In this document: positions 6,393-11,863 of the stretch, piece after piece
Layout: each line of letters begins with the position of its first letter
Numbering within the stretch: position 1 is the stretch's first letter
Assembly (NCBI GenBank): GCA_945787305.1
Contig: CALZIH010000095.1
Span: 1 to 11,863 of the forward strand
Direction: 5' to 3'
Source of the DNA: an uncultured Desulfobulbaceae bacterium
Lineage (GTDB): Bacteria; Desulfobacterota; Desulfobulbia; Desulfobulbales; Desulfobulbaceae
DNA: 11,863 bases
Position numbers and translations under genes: made by a program
Notes under the pieces: model-generated
What the model saw: only the letters and a program-made list of their open reading frames with translations
Database searches by the model: none
What the model was told of the DNA's origin: nothing

Positions 6393-7172
6393 TTACAGGT
6401 AGGCCTTCAACCGATCGACCAGTTGATCGACCTGTTCTTCGACACTCCCTGAAAAAACCTCTCGATCTCCCCGAGGTTCCGGAGAGAAAACATGCACAAC
6501 CTGTGTGGGAGAACCGGCCAACCCGATGCATTGGTCGTCAGCGCCGATATCGGCGGCCGATAAGGTTTTGATCTCCGCCTTCTTGGCACGCATCTTCCCT
6601 TTTAGGGATGGCACCCTCGGTTCATTGATATCTTTGACAACCGTCAAGAGAGCGGGTAGCGGCAATCGAACGACATCATAGCCATCATCCATCATTCGTT
6701 CGACTATGACGCTTTCGGGTGTTGTGTCACGGGTTTTCTGCACACAGGTGACATACGGCAAGCCCATTCTCGTCGCCAGACCGGGCCCGACCTGAGCGGT
6801 ATCGCCGTCAATAGCCTGCTTCCCACAGAGAACCAGATCTACAGAACCTATGGTTTCAATCGCCTTGGCCAACGTATATGATGTGGCCCAGGTATCAGCC
6901 CCGGCAAAGGCCCGATCTGAAACCAGTACGCCTCGATCTGCTCCGCAGGAGATTGCTTCGCGCAGGACAGCTTCAGCCTGGGGCGGTCCCATTGACAAAA
7001 CAGTTACCGTGCCGCCATGCTTCTCCTTTAAGCAGACCGCTTCCTCCAGAGCATGGCGGTCATAGGGGTTCATAATCGCCTCCACCCCTTCCCTGGCCAG
7101 CGTATTGGTTTTCGGGTCAAGCCGAACATCCTTTGCATCTGGAACCTGCTTAATGCAGACTATAATTTCCAT
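6393..7172 (-). CDS. etfB: Electron-transferring flavoprotein beta subunit, bifurcating-type motif
   Basis: EtfB pairs with EtfA. The 259-residue protein has the family start EIIVCIKQVPD, the NPYDRHALEEA segment around 35-45, and the nucleotide-binding segment CGKQAIDGDTAQVGP at 116-130. In ETFs known to use NAD(H) and to bifurcate electrons, this segment reads GDTAQVGP and holds a second FAD; in mitochondrial-type ETFs it reads differently (DDDCNQTGQ-like) and holds AMP. By that criterion this is the NAD-linked type, although bifurcation itself cannot be read from sequence. VKDINEPRVPSL at 179-190 is the usual partner-recognition region. The ATG at 7172 has GAGAGA 7-8 bases upstream. The dehydrogenase gene ends 97 bases before it and etfA starts 213 bases after it. 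Confidence 0.95.
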   Translation of the reverse strand: MEIIVCIKQVPDAKDVRLDPKTNTLAREGVEAIMNPYDRHALEEAVCLKEKHGGTVTVLSMGPPQAEAVLREAISCGADRGVLVSDRAFAGADTWATSYTLAKAIETIGSVDLVLCGKQAIDGDTAQVGPGLATRMGLPYVTCVQKTRDTTPESVIVERMMDDGYDVVRLPLPALLTVVKDINEPRVPSLKGKMRAKKAEIKTLSAADIGADDQCIGLAGSPTQVVHVFSPEPRGDREVFSGSVEEQVDQLVDRLKAYL

Positions 7173-7269
7173 GGCTTATCTCTCATAAGGGTTACCTTTC
7201 CCATGACAACAGAACAGGTGACGCCAACCGGCTGTTCATGCACTTTTTGCCTTTAACTAACTGTAACGA

Positions 7270-8418
7270 TTAAGAATACTCGCGATTCAACTCCTGGCCA
7301 ATGACGTTACGCTGAATTTGATTGGTCCCTTCGTATATCTGAAGAATCTTGGCATCCCGCATCATTTTTTCAACAGGGTATTCTTTCATGTAACCGTAAC
7401 CGCCAAGAACCTGAACCGCGTCCGTGGTGACCTTCATGGCCATATCGGTAGCAAAGACCTTGCTCATCGCCGAGGCCTTGCTCATTTTTTTTGGATTGCC
7501 GTCAATATGACGAGCTGCGGCATAAACCAGCGCCCTGGCGGCTTCAAGTTGGGTTGCCATATCAGCAAGCATGTGTTGTACCGCCTGAAACCCAATGACC
7601 GGTTTGCCGAACTGTACCCGCTGTTTTGCATATGTCACGGCTTCGTCAACTGCGGCCTGGGCAAGGCCAACACCTAAAGAGGCGATGCCGGGTCGTGAAA
7701 GGTCAAGTGTTTTCATGACGGTTATAAACCCGGTGCCCTTCCGTCCAACCAGTCGATCCTTGGGTATCCGGCAATCTTTCATGATAAGCTCGCGGGTGGC
7801 AGAAGAACGAATCCCCATCTTGTCTTCTTTTTTACCATACGAAAACCCGGGATCGCCATCTTCGACGACAAAAATCGAAGCACCGCGCGCTCCTTTGGAT
7901 GGGTCTGTTAAGGCTATTATGCTGTAGACCTGCGCCTCTCCACCGTTGGTAATCCATTGTTTGGTGCCATTTAAGACCCATTGGTCACCGTCAAGGACAG
8001 CCGTTGTCTGCACCCCGGAGGCATCACTGCCCGCATTGGCCTCTGTCAGGCCAAAAGCAGCCCAAATTTCACCGGCGGCAATTCCTGGCAGATATCTCTC
8101 TTTTAACTCCTGGCTGCCGGCAATCATCACCGGATATATACCAAGGGCATTAGCTGCATAACTCGTGGCAATGCCTACGCAACCGCGGGCAAGCTCTTCC
8201 AGGGCCAAAACCATTTCGAAACATCCGCCACCTAGACCTCCATATTCTTCAGGAACAAAGAGGCTGAACAGGTCGGCCTTTGCCATATCGCGTAAGACAT
8301 CAGTTGCAAATTCATTTTTTTCATCAAGTTCGGCACGAGCGGGAATAATTTTTTCATTGGTCAAGTCCCGCGCCGTTTCGACGATCATCTGCTGTTCTTC
8401 AGTTAAAAAATAATCCAC
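7270..8418 (-). CDS. Acyl-CoA dehydrogenase (short-chain/butyryl-CoA dehydrogenase-like)
   Basis: This flavoenzyme family interconverts acyl-CoA and trans-2-enoyl-CoA, exchanging electrons with ETF. The 382-residue protein has normal length, signature 1 GLTEANAGSD (123-132), the FAD-contacting WITNGG (155-160), RVQFGKP (267-273), and signature 2 with QVLGGYGYMKEYPVEKMMRD (336-355). The catalytic base is Glu363 in QIYEGTNQIQR, its place in short/medium-chain and butyryl-CoA dehydrogenases. The start is GTG at 8418, with AAGGAGAG 6-7 bases upstream. It starts 15 bases after fabH and is followed by its likely partners etfB and etfA. Its place inside a fatty-acid synthesis operon suggests a reductive role, or supply of an acyl primer, but the substrate (CoA or ACP thioester, chain length) is not visible in sequence. 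Confidence 0.95.
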   Translation of the reverse strand: MDYFLTEEQQMIVETARDLTNEKIIPARAELDEKNEFATDVLRDMAKADLFSLFVPEEYGGLGGGCFEMVLALEELARGCVGIATSYAANALGIYPVMIAGSQELKERYLPGIAAGEIWAAFGLTEANAGSDASGVQTTAVLDGDQWVLNGTKQWITNGGEAQVYSIIALTDPSKGARGASIFVVEDGDPGFSYGKKEDKMGIRSSATRELIMKDCRIPKDRLVGRKGTGFITVMKTLDLSRPGIASLGVGLAQAAVDEAVTYAKQRVQFGKPVIGFQAVQHMLADMATQLEAARALVYAAARHIDGNPKKMSKASAMSKVFATDMAMKVTTDAVQVLGGYGYMKEYPVEKMMRDAKILQIYEGTNQIQRNVIGQELNREYS

Positions 8419-8433
8419 AACGACTCTCCTTGT

Positions 8434-9408
8434 CTACCATTGCATGAGTAAAGCGCCCCAGGTAAATCCTCCGCCAAAAGAACAGAACAACACCTTATCT
8501 CCTTCCTGCAGGCTCTCTTGCCTGTTCACTTCATCCAGGGCGATGGGGATACTGGCTGCGGAGGTATTTCCATACTGCCCGACGTTGACATAGACCTTAT
8601 CCGGAGGAATCGCCAACCGTTCCATTAATTTATTGAGTATACGAACATTGGCCTGGTGCGGAATAACCAGCGTGATATCATCAATGGTCAGATTTTCCTT
8701 GGTCAGCAGCTTACTGACGGCATCTTCCATGGAGCGGACCGCAAATTTGAATACATCTCGGCCTGACATCTGCATATAACACCCCTGCCAATTTTCCTGA
8801 CGAATATCAGGATTCAGGCTTTCCGGGCTATCCATATAAAGAAGATTCCACAATCTCCCGTCTGAAAAGAGCTTCGAAGAAAGGACCCCTCGTGAATCAG
8901 AACCGGAAAGGACAACCGCTCCTGCACCATCACCAAAAAGAATACAGGTGTTGCGATCCTGCCAATTAATATGAGCAGAAAGGGTTTCGGAACCAATCAA
9001 TAGAATTTTCATGTCCGGTTGCCTGGCTATGTAGGAATCGGCTAGATCCAGGCCATACAGAAAACCGGAACAGGCAGCGTTCAAGTCGTAGGCAAAGGCA
9101 TTATCAGCCCCAATCTCAGCTTGGACAAAGCAAGCGCAGGAAGGCATCATCATGTGCGGTGTGAGTGTCGCCACAAGGATCAGATCAATATCACCTGCAG
9201 CAAGACCGGCCATGGTTAACGCTTTCTCGGCTGCACGGCTTGCCAGGTGAAAGTTCTCTTCACCTTTGCCGGCAATTCTTCGTGTACTGATTCCGGTACG
9301 GCTGGTTATCCATTCATCGGAGGTGTCGACGATTTTTTCAAGGTCGTTATTGGATAAAATCTTGCCGGGCAGGTAAGAGCCGGTCCCAAGCAGGGCTGCA
9401 TGTTTCAT
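8434..9408 (-). CDS. fabH: Beta-ketoacyl-ACP synthase III
   Basis: FabH starts fatty acid chains by condensing an acyl-CoA primer with malonyl-ACP. The 324-residue protein carries the full triad: Cys113 in DLNAACSGFLYGL, His251 in IPHQANVRI, and Asn281 in VGQYGNTSAASIPIAL. The N-terminal TGSYLPGKILSN and DEWITSRTGISTRRIA are classic FabH features, and the C-terminal FGGGFTWGALLMQW is complete. The ATG at 9408 has AGGGAG about 11 bases upstream. It follows plsX by 15 bases and is followed 15 bases later by the acyl-CoA dehydrogenase instead of fabD. Primer preference (acetyl or branched) cannot be judged from sequence. It ends in TAG. Confidence 0.97.
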   Translation of the reverse strand: MKHAALLGTGSYLPGKILSNNDLEKIVDTSDEWITSRTGISTRRIAGKGEENFHLASRAAEKALTMAGLAAGDIDLILVATLTPHMMMPSCACFVQAEIGADNAFAYDLNAACSGFLYGLDLADSYIARQPDMKILLIGSETLSAHINWQDRNTCILFGDGAGAVVLSGSDSRGVLSSKLFSDGRLWNLLYMDSPESLNPDIRQENWQGCYMQMSGRDVFKFAVRSMEDAVSKLLTKENLTIDDITLVIPHQANVRILNKLMERLAIPPDKVYVNVGQYGNTSAASIPIALDEVNRQESLQEGDKVLFCSFGGGFTWGALLMQW

Positions 9409-9423
9409 GGACGGCAGAACTCC

Positions 9424-10434
9424 CTAGGCGTTATAATCGGCAAGAGCACGGGTAATACCGTCATTTACTTTGTGGGAAACCATGTCAGCGGCAACGAAAA
9501 CAGCATTCTGAAGAGCAACGGCATTTGAGGTCCCATGGCAAATTATTCCAGTCCCCTTGATGCCGAGAAGCGGCGCACCACCATACTCGGCATAGTCTAC
9601 CCGTTGCCGGAAACGGGCAAAGGCGTTTTTGATCAACAGATATCCAATCTTGGCCCGCCAGGTTTGCAGAATTTCTGCCTTCAACATCTGCATGGCAGCA
9701 TCAGCTAGCCCTTCACTGATCTTGAGAGAAATATTTCCGACACAGCCGTCGCAGATTATCACATCCACATCGCCTTTATATACGTCTCGGCCTTCAACAT
9801 TTCCGATAAAATTCAATGTACTGGCAGAAAGCAATTCATGGGTTTCCTTAACCAGGGTATTGCCCTTACTCGCCTCCTCGCCGATACTGAGTAACCCCAC
9901 CCTGGGCTGATCGAGGCCATGCAGTAAAGAGGCACAAGAAGAAGCCATTATTGCAAACTGCAGAAGATGCTGGGGTCGACAATCAACGTTGGCGCCGATA
10001 TCCATTATCATCACCGGCTTCTTGAGCGTCGGGAAAAAACTGGCAATTCCCGGTCTGGATACCCCTTGCAAACGACCGAGCTTGCGAATAGCGGCAGCCA
10101 TGGTTGCCCCGGAATTGCCTGCAGAGATAACGGCGTCCGCCTTTTTCTCGCGTACGAGTTCAAATCCGACCATGATGGTGGAATTTTTTTTCTTTCGTAC
10201 AGCATCAACCGGTGATTCAGCCATGCCAACGACTTCGGCAGCGTGCTCAACAAAAAGTCGTGAACGCACCCTGTCGCCGGTTCCGATAATTTCACTCACC
10301 TGTTGTGCAAGCAGATCCTCGGGCCCAAGCAGGACAACCTCAAGGTCTTGCCGTTCCTTGAGTGCGGCAATTGCTCCACGCACAGGCAACTTTGAGCCTA
10401 AATCACCGCCCATGGCGTCAATTGCAATACGCAC
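9424..10434 (-). CDS. plsX: Phosphate acyltransferase PlsX
   Basis: PlsX makes acyl-phosphate from acyl-ACP and phosphate, feeding the PlsY glycerol-3-phosphate acyltransferase and so linking fatty acid and phospholipid synthesis. It is a peripheral membrane enzyme. The 336-residue protein shows RIAIDAMGGD at the start, SAGNSGATMA (104-113), LLSIGEEASKGN (181-192), GNVEGRD (211-217), CDGCVGNI (228-235) and DYAEYGGAPLLG (280-291), all family hallmarks. The start is GTG at 10434 with AAGAGA about 5 bases upstream. It lies 9 bases after rpmF and 15 bases before fabH, the usual rpmF-plsX-fabH arrangement. It appears intact and ends in TAG. Confidence 0.97.
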   Translation of the reverse strand: MRIAIDAMGGDLGSKLPVRGAIAALKERQDLEVVLLGPEDLLAQQVSEIIGTGDRVRSRLFVEHAAEVVGMAESPVDAVRKKKNSTIMVGFELVREKKADAVISAGNSGATMAAAIRKLGRLQGVSRPGIASFFPTLKKPVMIMDIGANVDCRPQHLLQFAIMASSCASLLHGLDQPRVGLLSIGEEASKGNTLVKETHELLSASTLNFIGNVEGRDVYKGDVDVIICDGCVGNISLKISEGLADAAMQMLKAEILQTWRAKIGYLLIKNAFARFRQRVDYAEYGGAPLLGIKGTGIICHGTSNAVALQNAVFVAADMVSHKVNDGITRALADYNA

Positions 10435-10443
10435 GGAGGTCTC

Positions 10444-10632
10444 TTAGCTCAGCTCGTCCTCAAGGCGTATTACTGTCCGGCCCTTGTAAATTCCGCAACC
10501 ACCACACAACTGATGGTGCATTTTCGGCTCCCCGCATTCGGAACATCGGCCAACACTTGGCCTGGTGAGAGCGTCGTGGGACCTCCGCTTTCTGGTACGA
10601 GATCGTGAATGTCTTCTTTTTGGTAATGCCAT
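10444..10632 (-). CDS. rpmF: 50S ribosomal protein L32 (zinc-ribbon form)
   Basis: This 62-residue basic protein of the large ribosomal subunit starts MALPKRRHSRSRTRKRRSHDAL, the conserved L32 N-terminus. It keeps all four zinc-ribbon cysteines (30, 33, 43, 46) in CSECGEPKMHHQLCGGCG, the C+ form. The short C-terminal GIYKGRTVIRLEDELS is also typical. The ATG at 10632 is preceded by AAGGAG. plsX follows after 9 bases. yceD, its usual direct neighbour, is 210 bases upstream, which is more than normal. A small hairpin lies just before the ribosome binding site. Confidence 0.97.
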   Translation of the reverse strand: MALPKRRHSRSRTRKRRSHDALTRPSVGRCSECGEPKMHHQLCGGCGIYKGRTVIRLEDELS

Positions 10633-10649
10633 GATCTTTCTCCTTCAAC

Positions 10650-10669
10650 CTCTCGCGTTATTTCGAGAG
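10650..10669 (-). repeat. Hairpin in the rpmF leader
   Basis: CTCTCG and CGAGAG pair across an 8-base loop immediately upstream of the rpmF ribosome binding site. It could influence translation of L32 or mark a processing site; the sequence alone does not tell. Confidence 0.4.
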
Positions 10670-10698
10670 AATTTATTCAATTAAGATGGACCAGTAAA
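10670..10698 (-). promoter_or_regulatory. Possible promoter for rpmF-plsX-fabH
   Basis: On the minus strand TTTACT (10698-10693) and TAAATT (10675-10670) are 17 bases apart, each matching 4 of 6 consensus bases. The long yceD-rpmF gap makes an internal promoter plausible, but the match is only fair. Confidence 0.28.
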
Positions 10699-10717
10699 AA
10701 GTCTAAAACGTTGTTTG

Positions 10718-10737
10718 CACTGTACGTAATTACAGTG
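10718..10737. repeat. Palindrome CACTGTA-N6-TACAGTG
   Basis: Perfect 7-base arms flank a 6-base centre. The inner part fits CTGT-N8-ACAG, the spacing of the E. coli LexA box, although LexA sites in Desulfobacterota are usually different. It lies about 20 bases upstream of the possible rpmF promoter, so it is a candidate operator or a cruciform. Confidence 0.45.
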
Positions 10738-10754
10738 ATATATAACTTTTCCGC

Positions 10755-10810
10755 TGTCGGTAGCGTGGCTTTTCGAAGTCTCGTTGCACTCGCTATCTAC
10801 GACACCGACA
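10755..10810. repeat. Imperfect inverted repeat in the yceD-rpmF spacer (REP/MITE-like candidate)
   Basis: The left arm TGTCGGTAGCG (10755-10765) pairs completely with CGCTA (10791-10795) plus CCGACA (10805-10810), leaving a 9-base bulge on the right side and a loop of about 25 bases. There is no T tract, so it is not a terminator. The shape resembles small dispersed palindromic elements, but copy number elsewhere cannot be seen. Confidence 0.45.
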
Positions 10811-10818
10811 ATTATGAC

Positions 10819-10841
10819 TGCCCTCTTAGACGAGGAGGGCA
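10819..10841 (-). repeat. Hairpin directly after the yceD stop
   Basis: TGCCCTC and GAGGGCA pair across a 9-base loop, one base after the yceD TAG on the minus strand. No T run follows, so it is a weak terminator at best; an attenuator or mRNA 3'-end stabiliser is possible. Confidence 0.45.
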
Positions 10842-10842
10842 A

Positions 10843-11364
10843 CTACTCTTTCTTCTTCAATGCAGCAAGCACGGCAAAAGGACTGGCCTTTTCTTGTCCC
10901 TTGCACGTACACGAACCGTCATTCAAACTCTCGCCACATTCAGGGCAAATGCCCTTGCATTGTTGTGAACAGGTTTTCTTGAATGGCAGCGCCATATATA
11001 ATTGTTGCCTGGCGACTTCCTCTAGATCGACAACCGGTTCCGCTAGATCGACAAGGTCTAAATCGCCGGCAGGTACATCCAGTTCTTTAAGATGCCAATG
11101 TTCCCGAGCCTGAAACTCAAAAATGAGTTGTATATCCGCCTGTACCCGGAAAGGATATGCAGATAAACAACGATCACAACATAACAACAGGGTCGCTTGC
11201 AGACTACCCTGCAGAACAATCCTATTCTCACTTTTTTTATACAGGACACAGGCCATCTCCAAAGGCCCCTGCAGCTCGAATTCCTCTCCCTCTGTCGGCA
11301 ACGGCATGTTACTGAGCGTATATTTACTGCCGGTAGACGATATGTTCGAAAACGGAACCCTCAT
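10843..11364 (-). CDS. yceD: YceD/DUF177 family protein, large-subunit ribosome-associated
   Basis: The 173-residue protein has the DUF177 pattern: a first CDRC motif (Cys63, Cys66) in LLCCDRCLSAY, an acidic middle region (DLDLVDLAEPVVDLEE), then LPFKKTCSQQCKGICPECGESLNDGSC with cysteines 132, 136, 140, 143, 152 and 154, and a C-terminal FAVLAALKKK. The family is linked to 23S rRNA accumulation in E. coli and plant chloroplasts and nearly always precedes rpmF, as here. The extra cysteines suggest metal binding. The ATG at 11364 has AAGG 5 bases upstream. It is the first gene of the cluster, with a promoter candidate about 50 bases upstream. The gap of 210 bases to rpmF is unusual. The molecular role is not settled. 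Confidence 0.9.
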   Translation of the reverse strand: MRVPFSNISSTGSKYTLSNMPLPTEGEEFELQGPLEMACVLYKKSENRIVLQGSLQATLLLCCDRCLSAYPFRVQADIQLIFEFQAREHWHLKELDVPAGDLDLVDLAEPVVDLEEVARQQLYMALPFKKTCSQQCKGICPECGESLNDGSCTCKGQEKASPFAVLAALKKKE

Positions 11365-11413
11365 GGTACCTTCAACCGCATGTCAGATTCAAAAAGAAAT
11401 GACTCAACACAAC

Positions 11414-11442
11414 AGTATACACAAAAACCACTGTTTCTGCCA
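11414..11442 (-). promoter_or_regulatory. Probable promoter for the yceD-led operon
   Basis: On the minus strand the -10 element TATACT (11419-11414) is a good match, with TGGCAG (11442-11437) as a weak -35 element 17 bases upstream. Transcription would start near 11407, about 43 bases before the yceD ATG. An inverted repeat AACAGT/ACTGTT (11411-11416 and 11430-11435) overlaps it and might be an operator. Confidence 0.42.
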
Positions 11443-11733
11443 TTACAAAATAAGAAATTCCGCAAAAGAAGCCCTCGGAACGAGACAAGGAATCAGAGTT
11501 CGTCATTCTTCACCGGAAGGAGCCGGCTAGAATATATTTTGAAATTTCCAGTTGAAGAATACTTACCTTTCAAGCCAATTGATGCGCCCTTGAACGCAAC
11601 CGATATCAGTGCCTCACGCCTGAGCTCCTGTCATCAAAAACAGGTAAGCGTAGACTCCGAGAAAATCATCTCAACTTTCCACAGTAATAACAAAACGTTC
11701 TCAGGATGAAGCTGTTTAGATTGAAGACTTTTA

Positions 11734-11766
11734 GGGCTGCTTCTTTTAGTCTTTTGCTAACAGCCC
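11734..11766. repeat. Inverted repeat GGGCTG/CAGCCC
   Basis: Six-base arms at 11734-11739 and 11761-11766 enclose a pyrimidine-rich loop that also contains a second copy of CTTTTAG (11728-11734 and 11743-11749). It stands 4 bases from the larger hairpin to its right. Confidence 0.35.
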
Positions 11767-11770
11767 AGCC

Positions 11771-11819
11771 TACAGTCTATAAACCTGGGTTGCGGGCAAA
11801 GCCCGCTTTAGAGACTGTA
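11771..11819. repeat. Long two-part hairpin element
   Basis: Outer arms of 13 bases at 11771-11783 and 11807-11819 match at 12 positions. Inside, GCGGGC-AAA-GCCCGC (11792-11806) forms a perfect second stem, with an 8-base one-sided bulge (CCTGGGTT) between the two. There is no T run on either strand, so it is not a typical terminator. It could be a REP/MITE-like element or a structured RNA end belonging to something to the right of the window. Confidence 0.55.
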
Positions 11820-11863
11820 AGCCTCTAATCATTTATAAAACAGTACGGGCAAAAACGCCTAGC

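Larger units (their letters stand above)
11365..11863. other. Upstream region without a convincing gene
   Basis: About 500 bases to the right of yceD show no recognisable protein on either strand. A plus-strand frame is open to 11709, but it continues out of the yceD antisense strand, lacks a ribosome binding site at its in-region ATG near 11384, and resembles nothing I know. What can be seen is the yceD promoter candidate near 11414-11442 and two adjacent hairpin sequences between 11734 and 11819. Confidence 0.6.

Noticed and set aside
7173..7269. GAACAG/CTGTTC hairpin between the dehydrogenase gene and etfB as a terminator
   Set aside because: The stem is short and bulged and has no T run; the genes are expected to be co-transcribed.
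11197..11709. Plus-strand open frame of 170 codons
   Set aside because: About the first third is antisense to yceD, no ribosome binding site is seen at its in-region ATG, and the sequence is low in recognisable features. A small orphan gene beginning near 11384 cannot be fully excluded.
11792..11809. GC-rich hairpin followed by TTT as a plus-strand terminator
   Set aside because: Only three T residues follow before AGAG, and the hairpin is the core of a larger symmetrical structure.
1..11863. CRISPR array, tRNA, rRNA, transposase or prophage genes
   Set aside because: No regularly spaced repeats, no tRNA-like or rRNA sequence and no mobile-element protein was seen on either strand.

Overview
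The window is a stretch of bacterial chromosome in which every supported gene lies on the minus strand, so transcription runs from the right end to the left. In reading order the genes are yceD (DUF177), rpmF, plsX, fabH, an acyl-CoA dehydrogenase, etfB, etfA, fabG, acpP, fabF and rpiB; then a rho-independent terminator; then glyA, nrdR and the 5' part of ribD, which runs off the left edge. The backbone yceD-rpmF-plsX-fabH-...-fabG-acpP-fabF-rpiB-glyA-nrdR-ribD, together with an electron-transferring flavoprotein alpha subunit fused to a 2[4Fe-4S] ferredoxin domain, points to an anaerobic member of the Desulfobacterota (former Deltaproteobacteria), perhaps near Desulfobulbales. That placement is inference from gene order and protein type; no rRNA is present.

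Right end (about 11365-11863): no convincing gene. It holds a plausible promoter for yceD and two neighbouring hairpin-forming sequences. Positions 10444-11364 hold yceD and rpmF, separated by an unusually long 210-base spacer full of inverted repeats. Positions 4249-10434 hold the lipid block: plsX (acyl-phosphate supply for phospholipids), fabH (chain initiation), a complete acyl-CoA dehydrogenase/EtfB/EtfA redox module, and fabG (ketoreductase). Positions 2252-4136 hold acpP (carrier protein), fabF (elongating condensing enzyme) and rpiB (pentose phosphate isomerase). The terminator at 2191-2228 closes this unit. Positions 1-2100 hold glyA (one-carbon supply), nrdR (ribonucleotide reductase repressor) and ribD (riboflavin synthesis).

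The most notable feature is the dehydrogenase/ETF module. It sits between fabH and fabG, where related clusters carry fabD, and it is tightly joined on both sides: 15 bases from fabH and a 4-base stop/start overlap with fabG. No fabD and no classical enoyl-ACP reductase is in the window. EtfB carries the motif seen in NAD-linked, electron-bifurcating ETFs, and EtfA carries a ferredoxin domain, so the module may exchange electrons between an enoyl/acyl thioester, NAD(H) and ferredoxin within a fatty-acid synthesis operon. A second notable feature is fabF: its catalytic residues are intact, but it appears to lack about 17 residues just before the C-terminal GFGGTN loop. Stop codon use is also skewed, with TAG ending 7 of the 13 genes whose ends are visible.
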